Shown: one piece after another, positions 1 to 8,629 of the stretch
How the letters are laid out: each line of letters starts with the position of its first letter
Numbering within the stretch: position 1 is the first letter of the stretch
From: an uncultured Gemmatimonadota bacterium
GTDB lineage: Bacteria; Gemmatimonadota; Gemmatimonadetes; Gemmatimonadales; Gemmatimonadaceae
Direction: 5' to 3'
Length of the DNA stretch: 13,111 bases
NCBI GenBank assembly: GCA_946887155.1
Contig: CAMPKM010000040.1
Coordinates: 1 to 13,111 of the forward strand
Program-made: the position numbers and the translations under genes
The notes under the pieces: generated by a model
The model's input: only the letters and a program-made list of their open reading frames with translations
What the model was told of the DNA's origin: nothing
Databases searched by the model: none

Positions 1-1
1 G

Positions 2-898
2 CACGCGGGCGTGGACGTCGCGGTCATCGAGACCGGCCTGGGCGGCCGGCTCGACTCCACCAATGTCGTTAGGCCGGTGGCGGCCGGCGTCACGTCGATC
101 GGCATCGATCATGTCGAGTACCTCGGTAATACGCGGGAATCCATCGCGTTCGAGAAGGCGGGGATCTTCAAGCCCGGCGTGCCGGCGGGCATCGGCGAAC
201 CGTCCACCGAGGTCGCGGCGCTGCTGAAACGCTTTGCGGCGGAGCGCGGCGTCTCCGCGGTGGCCGACGTCTGGCGGGACGCACCGCCGTCCAACGTCAC
301 GGTCAGTGGCACCGGCACGCAGTTCGACCTGACACTGGGTGGTGAGTCACGGCGGTTGCGCACGCCGCTGGCGGGAGCGCACCAGGCGTCGAATGCGGCG
401 TTTGCCCTGCTGCTCCTGCACGTCGCCGGCGCCCCATGGTCTGTTTCCCTGGCCGACGCAGCCGAAGCGCTGGCCGCGGTGAAGCTGCCGGGCCGCTTTC
501 ACCGCGAGGGTCAATTCATCTTCGACGTGGCGCACAATCCCGACGGGGCCGCCGTCCTGGCGTCGACGCTCGAGACGGTGAACGAACCGAAGCCGGTGGC
601 GGCGTTGCTGACCGTCCTCACCGACAAGGATTGGCGAGGCGTCATGGGTGCACTGGCGCCAGTGGTCGACGTGTTCGTGCTGACATCGGCTCCGACCGCA
701 CCGGCGAGTCGTGCCTGGAATGTCACGGAGGCCGCGGACTATGCGCGATCACGAGGCTGGTCGGCGGTGCTCGAGCCCGACTTCGATCGCGCGATTCACA
801 CGGCGTCAACCCTGGCGGCAACAGTCCTCGTCACCGGTTCTTTCCACACGGTGGGCGACGCGATGGCTCGCTTGCAGGTCGATCCGCTCGCCGGGTAG
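2..898 (+). CDS. folC: Bifunctional folylpolyglutamate/dihydrofolate synthase, 5'-truncated by window edge
   Basis: This Mur-ligase-family enzyme adds glutamate to (dihydro)folate using ATP in the cytoplasm. The reading frame is open from base 2, so the gene starts upstream; 298 residues remain, and about 130 (including the N-terminal P-loop) are missing against a usual length near 430. Visible FolC signatures are [12 protein letters not shown] at the start, then [10 protein letters not shown] and EKAGIFKPG, whose lysine is the carbamylated metal-site residue in the family. The C-terminal Mur domain opens with [19 protein letters not shown], the RF...DVAHNP block typical of FolC. The GTG at base 11 is internal to a conserved motif and is not a start. 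The stop TAG lies 9 bp before hisS, suggesting co-transcription. The family assignment is firm; whether it acts on dihydropteroate as well cannot be read from this fragment. Confidence 0.95.
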   Translation, partial: HAGVDVAVIETGLGGRLDSTNVVRPVAAGVTSIGIDHVEYLGNTRESIAFEKAGIFKPGVPAGIGEPSTEVAALLKRFAAERGVSAVADVWRDAPPSNVTVSGTGTQFDLTLGGESRRLRTPLAGAHQASNAAFALLLLHVAGAPWSVSLADAAEALAAVKLPGRFHREGQFIFDVAHNPDGAAVLASTLETVNEPKPVAALLTVLTDKDWRGVMGALAPVVDVFVLTSAPTAPASRAWNVTEAADYARSRGWSAVLEPDFDRAIHTASTLAATVLVTGSFHTVGDAMARLQVDPLAG

Positions 899-907
899 CT
901 TTCCCCA

Positions 908-2278
908 ATGTCAGCAGGAGCGCTCCCCGGATTTCGCGATTTCTACCCAAGGGAACTTGCCGAACGCGAACACGTGTTTCGCGCATGGCACCTTGTCGCG
1001 CGCCGATTCGGGTTCGAGCAATACGACGGTCCCCCGCTGGAATCGCTCGATCTCTACACGAAAAAGAGCGGCGAGGAGATCGTCGGCCAGTTGTACAATT
1101 TCACGGACAAGGGCGGGCGCGAGGTGGCGTTACGCCCCGAGATGACGCCCACGTTCGCGCGGATGGTGGCCGCCAGGGCCAGCTCGTTGCGCAAGCCGGT
1201 CCGGTGGTACTCGGTGCCCCAGTTGTTCCGCTACGAGCGGCAGCAGAAGGGGCGCCTGCGTGAGCACTTCCAGTTGAACGTGGACATCGTCGGCGAAGCG
1301 GACGTCACGGCCGATGCCGAGCTGCTGGCGGTCGCGATCGAGATCATGCGCGCCTGCGGACTTGGCGCGGGCGACGTCGCCGCACGCATCTCCGACCGCC
1401 GGCTGCTTGCCGCCCTGCTCAGGGTGTGGGGGGTGCCTGACGAGTCGATGGGAGCGGCGTATGCAGCGATCGACAAGATCGAGCGCGACCCTCACGTGGT
1501 CCTGATCGAACGGCTGCAGAAGGCGGGCGTCACGGAATCGGTCGCGATCAACATGCTGGCCGCGGTTTCCGCCTCGGACCTCGGTTCCCTGCGCCGCGAA
1601 CACGGCAGTGACAGCCAGGTGGCCGAGGGACTCGATCGCATCGAACAGTACCTGTCGCTGATGGATGCCCACGGACTCGGCGACTGGGTCAGGTTCGACC
1701 TGTCGATCGTTCGAGGCCTCGCGTATTACACAGGTATCGTGTTCGAGTTGTTCGACCGGAAAGGCGAGTTTCGCGCGATCTGCGGTGGCGGGCGCTACGA
1801 CAACCTGCTGAACGACCTTGGTGGTGTGCACCTGCCGGCCCTCGGATTCGGCATGGGTGATGTCGTCCTCGGAGAGCTCCTTCGCGCGCGCAACCTCATG
1901 CCCTCGGAACACGTCGGGTCGGATTTTTACGTGGCGGCCGAAGACCCGGTTACCGATGCCGAAGTCATCCGGCTGGCGACGTCCATGCGAAGCCTCGGTG
2001 CGTCGGTGGAGTACGCGTTTCGCCGCAGTTCGATGAGCAAGCAGCGAAAGGCGGCATGGAGCACCGAAGCGAAGTACATCGTGGAAATCCGGCCGTCAGC
2101 CAATGGAATCCGGGTGATGCTGCGCGACGGGGCGGGGGCGGGATTCGTCAGTGCCGTCTCGAATGAGCGGACGCTGGGCGACATCATCGGAGATGCACTG
2201 CTGGAACCGGCAGACCTGCTCAAGGTCCTCAAGGCACACCCGCGGTCCGTTCGACCCGATTTCGAGCCCGCCGCATAG
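908..2278 (+). CDS. hisS: Histidyl-tRNA synthetase (class II), LAYY subtype
   Basis: It charges tRNA-His with histidine using ATP. The 456-residue length is slightly above the usual 420-430. It starts [14 protein letters not shown], the normal class IIa N-terminus, so this ATG is preferred although no Shine-Dalgarno is visible; it follows folC by 9 bp. Motif 2 covers roughly residues 105-125 ([16 protein letters not shown]), preceded by LRPEMTP at 75-81. The histidine-specific block is [15 protein letters not shown] at 266-280, with the catalytic arginine at 269; CGGGRYD follows at 292-298. Residues about 338-440 look like the anticodon-binding domain (YVAAEDP, KQRKAAW, KYIVEI), which argues for a true HisS rather than the regulatory paralogue HisZ. 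Oddities: canonical LDYY is LAYY, and motif 3 reads GFGMGDVVL at 313-321 with Val320 where GFAIGxERL has arginine. From memory, plant organellar HisRS is similar, so this is probably a subtype rather than damage. Confidence 0.95.
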   Translation: MSAGALPGFRDFYPRELAEREHVFRAWHLVARRFGFEQYDGPPLESLDLYTKKSGEEIVGQLYNFTDKGGREVALRPEMTPTFARMVAARASSLRKPVRWYSVPQLFRYERQQKGRLREHFQLNVDIVGEADVTADAELLAVAIEIMRACGLGAGDVAARISDRRLLAALLRVWGVPDESMGAAYAAIDKIERDPHVVLIERLQKAGVTESVAINMLAAVSASDLGSLRREHGSDSQVAEGLDRIEQYLSLMDAHGLGDWVRFDLSIVRGLAYYTGIVFELFDRKGEFRAICGGGRYDNLLNDLGGVHLPALGFGMGDVVLGELLRARNLMPSEHVGSDFYVAAEDPVTDAEVIRLATSMRSLGASVEYAFRRSSMSKQRKAAWSTEAKYIVEIRPSANGIRVMLRDGAGAGFVSAVSNERTLGDIIGDALLEPADLLKVLKAHPRSVRPDFEPAA

Positions 2279-2279
2279 T

Positions 2280-2323
2280 CCGGCTCCGCCGGTCACGACG
2301 TCACGAGTCCCGCATCACGAGTC
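2280..2323. repeat. Short hairpin and 9-bp direct repeat in hisS-proS spacer
   Basis: The 53-bp spacer starts with a perfect CCGGC/GCCGG stem (2280-2284 and 2288-2292, loop TCC). A direct repeat TCACGAGTC follows at 2301-2309 and 2315-2323, with the second copy abutting the proS ribosome-binding site. There is no T-tract, so this is not a convincing terminator. It could be a processing or pausing structure, or just slippage-generated sequence. Confidence 0.4.
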
Positions 2324-2328
2324 AGGAG
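2324..2328 (+). promoter_or_regulatory. Shine-Dalgarno for proS
   Basis: AGGAG lies 3 bases before the proS ATG at 2332, at the short end of normal spacing. It is one of the few good Shine-Dalgarno matches in this gene run and supports the chosen start. Confidence 0.6.
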
Positions 2329-2331
2329 CAA

Positions 2332-3801
2332 ATGGCAGACGACAGGAAGTTGACTACTCGTCAGGCAGATTTCAGTGCCTGGTACAATGAGCTGGTGCTG
2401 CGCGCCGAGCTGGCAGATTATTCGCCGGTACGCGGGTGCATGGTCATTCGCCCGAATGGATACGGAATCTGGGAGCGGATGCAGCGCGCGCTCGATGCCA
2501 TGTTCAAGGCGACGGGCCACGAAAACGCCTACTTCCCGCTGTTCATTCCGGAAAGCTTCCTGCACAAGGAGGCGGAACACGTCGAGGGCTTTGCGCCGGA
2601 GGCGGCGGTCGTCACGCATGGCGGCGGCGAGAAGCTGGCGGAGCCGCTGGTCGTGCGACCGACGTCGGAAACGATCATTTACTCGATGTACGCGAAGTGG
2701 GTGCAGAGTTATCGCGACCTTCCCATCAAGATCAACCAGTGGGCCAACGTCGTGCGCTGGGAAATGCGAACGCGGCTGTTCCTGCGCACGCTCGAGTTCC
2801 TCTGGCAGGAAGGACACACGGCGCACGCCACCCACGATGAGGCCGAAGAAGAGACGCGCCTCATCCTGGGCCTCTACCGGCAGTTCATGGAAGAATGGAT
2901 GGCCATGCCGGTGCTGACCGGGCTGAAGACACAGTCGGAAAAGTTTGCCGGCGCCCTGCGGACGTACTCCTGTGAAGCGATGATGCAGGACAACAAGGCG
3001 CTGCAGGCCGGGACATCGCACAACCTCGGCCAGAATTTCGCCAAGGCGTTCGAGCTGCAGTTCCAGTCCGAATCGGGGAGCATCGAGCACGCGTGGAACA
3101 CCAGTTGGGGTGTGTCCACACGGCTGGTCGGTGGACTGGTCATGACGCACGGAGATGACAACGGACTTCGCACGCCTCCGCGGCTGGCACCCATCGAAGT
3201 CGTCGTGGTTCCCATCTGGAAGAGCGACGAGGAGCGGAGCCGCCTGCTCGAAGCCGCCAACCGGCTGCGTGATCATCTCGCGGGGTGGGACGGCCGTGGC
3301 GACGATCGCATTCGTGTCCGCATCGACTCGCGCGAGGGGATCAAGCCGGGCGCGAAGTACTACGAGTGGGAACTGCGAGGCATCCCGCTGCGCATCGAGC
3401 TCGGTCCACGGGACCTCGACAAGAACGCGTGCGTCGCCGCGCGCCGGGACAACCGCGAAAAGACGTCGCTGCCGCTGGACGGCCTGGCGCCGGCTGTGGG
3501 CGCGTTGCTCGATGACATCCAGAAGCAGATGCTGGCCGCGGCGCGCGATCGGCGCGAAAAGAACAGCATCCGCGAGCCGGTGACGTACGATCGCTTCCGT
3601 GAATTGATGGAAGGTGAAGGGGCATTTGTGTACGCCGGCTGGAACGGCGATCCGGCGGTCGAAGCCAGGGTAAAGGCCGAGACGAAGGCGACGATCCGCT
3701 GCCTGCCTGACGCCGAATTCCAGACCTCACCCAAACCCGCACGCTGCATGGTCACCGGAGAAGCCGCAAAGCACGAAGTCGTGTGGGCACGGTCGTACTG
3801 A
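2332..3801 (+). CDS. proS: Prolyl-tRNA synthetase, archaeal/eukaryal type (no editing insertion)
   Basis: It charges tRNA-Pro with proline. At 489 residues it matches the compact ProS type 3, not the ~570-residue bacterial form with the INS editing domain; the sequence runs from RPTSE (109-113) to the motif 2 region without a long insertion. Recognisable blocks: [10 protein letters not shown] (41-50), VVRPTSET (107-114), [13 protein letters not shown] (134-146), [10 protein letters not shown] (156-165), the proline-pocket region [12 protein letters not shown] (225-236), and [19 protein letters not shown] (258-276). The anticodon domain follows from about 285, with [22 protein letters not shown] at 340-361. 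The C-terminal domain ends in tyrosine (VWARSY), a hallmark of this type. Only two cysteines remain there (457 and 472), so the four-cysteine zinc site of archaeal enzymes looks reduced. The 3' end overlaps the annotated lysA start by 19 bases. Confidence 0.96.
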   Translation: MADDRKLTTRQADFSAWYNELVLRAELADYSPVRGCMVIRPNGYGIWERMQRALDAMFKATGHENAYFPLFIPESFLHKEAEHVEGFAPEAAVVTHGGGEKLAEPLVVRPTSETIIYSMYAKWVQSYRDLPIKINQWANVVRWEMRTRLFLRTLEFLWQEGHTAHATHDEAEEETRLILGLYRQFMEEWMAMPVLTGLKTQSEKFAGALRTYSCEAMMQDNKALQAGTSHNLGQNFAKAFELQFQSESGSIEHAWNTSWGVSTRLVGGLVMTHGDDNGLRTPPRLAPIEVVVVPIWKSDEERSRLLEAANRLRDHLAGWDGRGDDRIRVRIDSREGIKPGAKYYEWELRGIPLRIELGPRDLDKNACVAARRDNREKTSLPLDGLAPAVGALLDDIQKQMLAAARDRREKNSIREPVTYDRFRELMEGEGAFVYAGWNGDPAVEARVKAETKATIRCLPDAEFQTSPKPARCMVTGEAAKHEVVWARSY

Positions 3802-5069
3802 CGCCGGTGCTCGAACTTCGCGAAGGAACGCTGGCCTGCGAAGGCGTGAAGCTCGATGCGCTCGCCGAGGCCATCGGAACGCCGGCGTACGTGTATTCGT
3901 CGGCGACGATCCGGGATCAGTTCAGGCGACTGGACAAGGCGCTCTCCGGTGTGCCGCATCGCATTCACTACTCGCTGAAGGCCAACGCCAACTGGGCCAT
4001 CCTGCGCGTCATCCGGTCGGCGGGCGGCGGCGCCGAAGTGGTGTCGGGCGGCGAACTGTTCCGCGCGCTGCATGCCGGTTTCGCGCCGGAGGACGTCGTG
4101 TTCGGCGGTGTGGGCAAGAGCGCGCGCGAACTGGGTGAGGCAATAGACGCCGGCGTGCGGCTGGTGAACGTGGAGTCTGAGGCGGAGCTGCGGTTGCTCG
4201 ACGGACTCGCCTGCGAGCGGAAGCGGAAGATCCCGGTGGGCTTGCGCCTGAATCCGGAGATTACCGTCGATTCGCCGCACGCGTACATCCGAACCGGGGG
4301 CAAGGGCCACAAGTTCGGCATTCCCTGGGACGAGGGCCAGTCGGCGGCTCGGCTGGCGGCATCGCTGCCGTGGCTGGAACTGGCCGGGCTCGATATGCAC
4401 GTCGGGTCGCAGCTGGCCGAGCTGGAGGCCTACGAGCGCGGACTCGAACGCATAACGAGTCTCCTGCAGACGGTGCGAGGCGAGGGCATCACGACCGTTC
4501 GCTATCTCGATATTGGTGGCGGCCTGGCGGTGCCTTACGAGAACGAGAAACCACCGGATCTCGAAGCCTATGGGCGCATCGTCCGCGACGTGGCGAAGCG
4601 CACGCGCCTCGAGATCCTCGTCGAGCCGGGCCGGTTCCTGGTTGCCGATTCGGGGACGCTGCTGACGCGCGTGCTGTACCGGAAGCGGAGCGGCGGACGC
4701 GAAATCGCCGTGACGGATGCCGGGATGACCGAGTTGCTCCGGCCTTCGCATTACCAGGCATACCATCACATCGAGCCGGTGCGGCCGCGACAGCGATCGG
4801 TGGTCCGGATCGATGTGGTGGGGCCGGTCTGCGAGAGCGGCGACTTTCTCGCGCTCGATCGCGAGATGCCGGACATCGAAGCCGGTGACCTTCTGGCGGT
4901 GCGCACCGCCGGCGCGTACGGCTACAGCATGGCGTCGAACTACAATGCGCGTCCGCGTGCCGCGGAAGTTCTGGTCGACGGCGAGAAATGGGCGCTGGCC
5001 ACCGAGCGTGAAGAGTACCACGACCTGATCAGGCTGGAACGACTTGCCCTGGAATGGAGGACTGCCTGA
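3783..5069 (+). CDS. lysA: Diaminopimelate decarboxylase
   Basis: This PLP-dependent fold III decarboxylase converts meso-diaminopimelate to L-lysine, the last step of lysine synthesis. From the GTG at 3783 it is 428 residues, a normal length. Seen in order: PAYVYS (34-39), the PLP lysine in HYSLKANAN (Lys66), [12 protein letters not shown] (81-92), HKFGI (176-180), HVGSQ (206-210), the phosphate-binding [10 protein letters not shown] (243-252), EPGRFLV (281-287), the active-site CESGD of the opposing subunit (350-354), and [12 protein letters not shown] (377-388). The start is uncertain: GTG at 3783 lies inside proS, while an in-frame GTG at 3807 sits 5 bp after the proS stop. Neither has a clear Shine-Dalgarno, so coupling to proS translation is likely. 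The stop overlaps the next gene as TGATG. Other decarboxylases of the fold (arginine, carboxynorspermidine) are less likely given the length and motifs. Confidence 0.94.
   Translation: MGTVVLTPVLELREGTLACEGVKLDALAEAIGTPAYVYSSATIRDQFRRLDKALSGVPHRIHYSLKANANWAILRVIRSAGGGAEVVSGGELFRALHAGFAPEDVVFGGVGKSARELGEAIDAGVRLVNVESEAELRLLDGLACERKRKIPVGLRLNPEITVDSPHAYIRTGGKGHKFGIPWDEGQSAARLAASLPWLELAGLDMHVGSQLAELEAYERGLERITSLLQTVRGEGITTVRYLDIGGGLAVPYENEKPPDLEAYGRIVRDVAKRTRLEILVEPGRFLVADSGTLLTRVLYRKRSGGREIAVTDAGMTELLRPSHYQAYHHIEPVRPRQRSVVRIDVVGPVCESGDFLALDREMPDIEAGDLLAVRTAGAYGYSMASNYNARPRAAEVLVDGEKWALATEREEYHDLIRLERLALEWRTA
5056..5060 (+). promoter_or_regulatory. Shine-Dalgarno deciding the metallophosphoesterase start
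   Basis: GGAGG lies inside the 3' end of lysA, 8 bases before the ATG at 5069. It favours that ATG over the upstream in-frame ATG at 5054, which overlaps the motif itself and would add five residues before the conserved [11 protein letters not shown] start. Confidence 0.75.
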
Positions 5070-5569
5070 TGCGGATCGGCCTGCTGGCGGACACACACGA
5101 CCGTCTTCCCGCGATTGATGGATTGATCCGCCAGATGTTGTCCCGCGGCGTGGGCATGATTCTGCATGCCGGCGATTTCTGCGCCCCGTTTGCGCTGAAG
5201 CCGCTGCTCGAGCATAACGTGGCCACGGCCGGTGTATTCGGCCGCAACGATGGTGATCACGAAGGACTCAAGGCGTACGCCGCCACCGGGTTCGGCATCG
5301 AACTGTTCGAGTCACCGCACAGCATGGAAGTATCGGGCCAGCACATCCTGCTCGTGCACGATATCGCCGACGTTTCGACGCGCTCGATCGAGCAGCACGG
5401 CATCGTGATCCACGGCTTCACGCATCGCGAGGAAATGAAGACGCGCGGCGAAACGCTGATCGTGAATCCCGGCGAAGCCTGCGGCTGGCTGCACGGCGTA
5501 CCATCGGCCGCGATCCTCGACCTCGACACCCGCAAGGTGGAGTTCATCCAGTTGCCGGACCAGGCATGA
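5069..5569 (+). CDS. YfcE/MJ0936-family metallophosphoesterase with altered metal site
   Basis: A 166-residue calcineurin-like phosphoesterase of the small YfcE/MJ0936 family, whose members hydrolyse phosphodiesters in the cytoplasm with a two-metal centre; natural substrates are mostly unknown. It aligns closely with M. jannaschii MJ0936 as I recall that sequence: DTHD (8-11), HAGD (33-36), VHD (96-98), GFTH (116-119) and a [11 protein letters not shown] tail (133-143). Metal ligands Asp8, His10, Asp36, His97 and His119 are present. Two look lost: family GNND reads GRND, placing Arg59 at the ligand asparagine, and GHTH reads GFTH, placing Phe117 at a ligand histidine. Activity may therefore be reduced, changed or absent. 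It overlaps lysA by one base (TGATG) and guaA by four (ATGA), implying coupled translation between two biosynthetic genes. Confidence 0.88.
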   Translation: MRIGLLADTHDRLPAIDGLIRQMLSRGVGMILHAGDFCAPFALKPLLEHNVATAGVFGRNDGDHEGLKAYAATGFGIELFESPHSMEVSGQHILLVHDIADVSTRSIEQHGIVIHGFTHREEMKTRGETLIVNPGEACGWLHGVPSAAILDLDTRKVEFIQLPDQA

Positions 5570-7125
5570 CCGATCCGACGTCCGGGAGCCGGATCCTCAT
5601 CATCGACTACGGTTCCCAGTTCACGCAGTTGATTGCGCGCCGCGTGCGCGAGGCGCGCGTGTATTCCGAGATCCACCCGCCGCACGTCACGCTCGACTGG
5701 ATCCGGAACTGGCGACCGACCGGCATCATCCTCAGCGGCGGGCCCAATTCAGTATATGATGAAGGAGCGCCGACGGCGCCGCGCGAGATACTCGACCTGG
5801 CTCCCGTGTTAGGCGTCTGCTACGGGATGAACCTGATCGTCCACCTCGAAGGCGGGCGCATCACGCCGGCCAGCGAGCGGGAATACGGTCGGGCGATGCT
5901 CGAGATCGAAGAGCCGGCCGGCCTGTTCGAGGGATTCGCCGGTCATGAGGAAACGCAGGTCTGGATGAGTCACGGCGACCAGGTGGAGGCGCTGCCGGAG
6001 GGATACTTCGCCACCGGCCGGAGTGACAACAGCCGGTTTGCCGCGTTCCGGCATGGGTCGCGGCCAATCTTCGGCGTGCAGTTTCACCCCGAAGTCGCGC
6101 ACTCGCTTCGCGGCAGGGACATCATCGCGAACTTCCTGTTCGGGATCTGCGAGGCCAAACCGACGTGGACGCCCGGCGCCTTCATTGCGGAAGAAGTCGA
6201 GAAAATCCGCACACTGGTCGGTTCGTCGCGCGTCATCTGCGGGTTGTCCGGCGGCGTCGACTCGTCGGTGGCGGCGATGCTCGTGCACCGCGCGATCGGC
6301 GACCAGCTCACCTGCATTTTTGTCGACAATGGCCTGCTGCGGCTCCACGAGCGCGAGCAAGTCGAACGGATGTTCCGCGCCAACCACGGCATCAACCTCG
6401 TCACGATTCGCGCCGAAGACCGGTTCCTGTCAGCCCTGAAGGGCATCGAAGATCCGGAGGAGAAGCGGCGGATCATCGGCCACACCTTCATCGACGTCTT
6501 CGAAGCCGCGTCGAAGGATGTGGGAGATGACGTCAGGTTCCTGGTGCAGGGGACACTGTATCCCGACGTCATCGAGAGCGTTTCGCCGCGCGGTGGCCCG
6601 TCGGTCACCATCAAGACGCACCACAACGTGGGCGGACTGCGTCCCGACATGCCGTTTGCGCTGATCGAGCCGCTGCGCGAACTGTTCAAGGACGAAGTGC
6701 GCAATGTCGGCCGCGAGCTTGGCCTGCCGGAGGAAATGGTCGGCCGTCACCCGTTCCCGGGGCCGGGACTCGGTATTCGCGTGCTCTCCGACCTGACGGT
6801 CGAAAAGCTCGACGTCCTTCGTCAGGCGGACGCCATTTATCTCGAGGAAATTCGCGCGGCCGGGCTGTACGACGACATCTGGCAAGCGTTCGCCGTGCTG
6901 CTGCCGGTGCGCTCCGTCGGGGTGATGGGCGACTATCGCACGTACGAAAACGTTGTCGCCCTGCGGGCGGTGACCAGCACCGATGGCATGACCGCCGACT
7001 GGTTTCCCTTCCCGCATGACGCGATGGCGCGGATTTCATCCCGCATCATCAATGAAGTGAAGGGTGTGAACCGCGTGGTCTACGACGTGTCGTCGAAGCC
7101 ACCGGCAACGATTGAGTGGGAATAG
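5566..7125 (+). CDS. guaA: GMP synthase (glutamine-hydrolysing)
   Basis: It aminates XMP to GMP using glutamine and ATP, in guanine nucleotide synthesis. The 519-residue protein has the usual single-chain layout. The class I glutamine amidotransferase domain is at about 9-195: [14 protein letters not shown], nucleophile Cys85 in GVCYGMN, and triad His174/Glu176 in [11 protein letters not shown]. The PP-loop ATP pyrophosphatase domain begins at about 205 with SGGVDSS (228-234). The C-terminal dimerisation domain has [17 protein letters not shown] and ends [16 protein letters not shown], the standard GuaA terminus. One deviation: the family elbow GxCYGMQ reads GMN, Asn for Gln at residue 89. 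The start ATG overlaps the preceding stop as ATGA, and no good Shine-Dalgarno lies close upstream. It ends the housekeeping run; a repeat-filled spacer follows. Confidence 0.97.
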   Translation: MTDPTSGSRILIIDYGSQFTQLIARRVREARVYSEIHPPHVTLDWIRNWRPTGIILSGGPNSVYDEGAPTAPREILDLAPVLGVCYGMNLIVHLEGGRITPASEREYGRAMLEIEEPAGLFEGFAGHEETQVWMSHGDQVEALPEGYFATGRSDNSRFAAFRHGSRPIFGVQFHPEVAHSLRGRDIIANFLFGICEAKPTWTPGAFIAEEVEKIRTLVGSSRVICGLSGGVDSSVAAMLVHRAIGDQLTCIFVDNGLLRLHEREQVERMFRANHGINLVTIRAEDRFLSALKGIEDPEEKRRIIGHTFIDVFEAASKDVGDDVRFLVQGTLYPDVIESVSPRGGPSVTIKTHHNVGGLRPDMPFALIEPLRELFKDEVRNVGRELGLPEEMVGRHPFPGPGLGIRVLSDLTVEKLDVLRQADAIYLEEIRAAGLYDDIWQAFAVLLPVRSVGVMGDYRTYENVVALRAVTSTDGMTADWFPFPHDAMARISSRIINEVKGVNRVVYDVSSKPPATIEWE

Positions 7126-7267
7126 ATCGATTTTCGCAGACACGGCGATCACGGAAGACGCGGACGGTACGGAAACAGCCGGGAACAGCATTGCTTGTGT
7201 GTGCTGGCGATCATCCATTGAAGCGGTGACGTCCGTGTTCTGCTGTGCCGCGGTAACCGTTTTTTAG
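7126..7267. repeat. Degenerate inverted CACGG-rich intergenic element
   Basis: This 142-bp spacer between guaA and the MATE gene holds no ORF. Its left part repeats CACGG/GCGGACGG-like units (7135-7173). The reverse complement of 7231-7252 matches 7135-7157 at about 18 of 23 positions with two single-base gaps, so the spacer is bounded by inverted, diverged arms. A T6 run at 7260-7265 sits at the right edge, directly before the MATE start. The look is that of a decayed dispersed intergenic repeat; a role as the guaA transcript end is possible, but no clean stem precedes the T-run. Confidence 0.5.
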
Positions 7268-8617
7268 ATGGGGAGGGCGCTTCGAATCCCGAGTCGCGCC
7301 GAGGTCCGGGACGTTGCACGGCTCTCGGCGCCAATCGTCGTCGTGCAGGTCGGGCTGATGCTGATGGGCGTGGTAGATGCGGCGATCGTTGGTCGTTACT
7401 CCGCAGAGGGCCTGGCAGCCGTGGCGCTGGGGAACATGTACTTCAACAGCGTCGTTACGCTCGGCCAAGGCACGCTGATGGCCCTCGACCCGCTCGTGGC
7501 GCAGGCGGTGGGCGCAAAGGACACCGAAGCGATCGAGCGTTCGGTCCAGCGGGGACTCGTGTTGTGCGTCGCCGCATCGCTGCCGCTCTCGCTCCTGCTG
7601 TTACCGGGCGAACCGGTGCTGGGCCTGCTGCGCCAGCCTCCCGAGATCGTTCCTACGGCGGCCCAGTACGTCCGGATCAGCATCGGCGGCGTGCTGCCGT
7701 ATCTCGCATTCATCGCGCTCCGGCAGACCGTGCAGGCCTTTGCTTTGGTGCGCCCGATCGTCGTGGCGGTGGTCATCGCCAACGTGGCGAACGCGATCCT
7801 CGACTGGATGATGGTGTTCGGAAAGTTCGGCTTCGCGCCGATGGGTGTCGCGGGCTCGGCCTGGGCCACGATGATCTGCCGCTGGTTGATGGCGATCCTG
7901 CTGTTGTGGGGTTGTCGTCAGGCACTCGTACCCTTCCTGCGCCGATGGAGCCGAGCCGACCTCGCCATGGCGCCGCTCTGGCGCATGGTGCGAATCGGGT
8001 TTCCCATCGGCCTGCAACTCTGGATCGAGTTCACGGCGTTCAGCGTGGCACTGCTGCTGGTCGGGCTGCTGGGCACATTGCCGCTGGCCGGCCACCAGAT
8101 CGCGCTCATGCTGGCGGCGCTCACCTACATGGTGCCGTTAGGCGTGTCGGCGGCGGCCGCGGTGCTGGTCGGCCATGCGGTGGGGCGCGGCGATGCGGAG
8201 GCGGCGCGGCGGGAGGCCGGGGCTGCCCTGGCCTGCGGCGTCGGTTTCATGTCGGTCACCGCGGTGGTGCTGGTCACCATGGCCCCGATGCTTGCCCGCG
8301 TGTTCACTGCCGATCCGCAGATCATCGCCGTCGCTTCCGTCCTGATCCCGATTGCCGGTGTGTTCCAGGTGTTCGACGGCATTCAGGGAGTGTCGGCCGG
8401 TATCCTTCGCGGGGCGGGCGACACGCGCGTGCCGATGTGGGCGAACCTGGCCGGGTACGCGTTCATCGGATTGCCGCTCGGCGCGTGGCTCTGCTTCTCG
8501 CGGTCGCTGGGAGCGGTGGGGATCTGGTGGGGACTGGTCGCCGGCCTGGTGGCGGTGGCCGCCTTGTTAGGCTGGCGCGTTCACGTCATCATTGGTGGTG
8601 AGCTGAAACGCCTGTAG
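7268..8617 (+). CDS. MATE-family multidrug/cation antiporter, NorM type
   Basis: A 449-residue inner-membrane exporter of the MATE family, which couples efflux of cationic drugs or metabolites to Na+ or H+ entry. It has two homologous halves with about 12 hydrophobic segments. Acidic residues sit in register with the cation/drug-site residues of V. cholerae NorM (D36, E255, D371): Asp37 in GVVDAAIVGR, Glu254 in LWIEFTAFS and Asp370 in FQVFDGIQG. Other family signs are GAKD (82-85), VGHAVGRGD (301-309) and ILRGAGDTR (379-387). The ATG at 7268 is the only start that leaves a normal pre-TM1 tail, yet no Shine-Dalgarno precedes it; the T6 run ends two bases before the ATG. This suggests leaderless or weak translation. 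It converges on the DUF2723 gene with 3 bp between stops. The substrate cannot be deduced. Confidence 0.93.
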   Translation: MGRALRIPSRAEVRDVARLSAPIVVVQVGLMLMGVVDAAIVGRYSAEGLAAVALGNMYFNSVVTLGQGTLMALDPLVAQAVGAKDTEAIERSVQRGLVLCVAASLPLSLLLLPGEPVLGLLRQPPEIVPTAAQYVRISIGGVLPYLAFIALRQTVQAFALVRPIVVAVVIANVANAILDWMMVFGKFGFAPMGVAGSAWATMICRWLMAILLLWGCRQALVPFLRRWSRADLAMAPLWRMVRIGFPIGLQLWIEFTAFSVALLLVGLLGTLPLAGHQIALMLAALTYMVPLGVSAAAAVLVGHAVGRGDAEAARREAGAALACGVGFMSVTAVVLVTMAPMLARVFTADPQIIAVASVLIPIAGVFQVFDGIQGVSAGILRGAGDTRVPMWANLAGYAFIGLPLGAWLCFSRSLGAVGIWWGLVAGLVAVAALLGWRVHVIIGGELKRL

Positions 8618-8629
8618 CGCTCAGCGGCG
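8609..8629. terminator. Possible bidirectional stem at convergent stops
   Basis: An imperfect dyad spans both stop codons: CGCC-TG on the left pairs with CA-GGCG on the right, with a GC bulge and a loop containing AGCGCT. No T-tract flanks it on either side. Convergent genes 3 bp apart need some shared end, but as an intrinsic terminator this is weak. Confidence 0.2.

Noticed and set aside
11..13. GTG as start of folC
   Set aside because: It is inside the conserved ETGLGGRLD region and the frame is open to the window edge; the gene is simply cut.
5054..5068. Upstream ATG for the metallophosphoesterase
   Set aside because: The Shine-Dalgarno GGAGG overlaps this region and fits the ATG at 5069, where the conserved [11 protein letters not shown] begins.
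3360..5096. Minus-strand ORF of 578 codons opposite proS-lysA
   Set aside because: It lies antisense to two well-supported genes and shows no family motifs; long antisense ORFs are expected at this GC content.
7191..7219. TTGCTT-N17-TCCATT as a sigma70 promoter for the MATE gene
   Set aside because: The -10 matches only 3 of 6 consensus bases; too weak to annotate.
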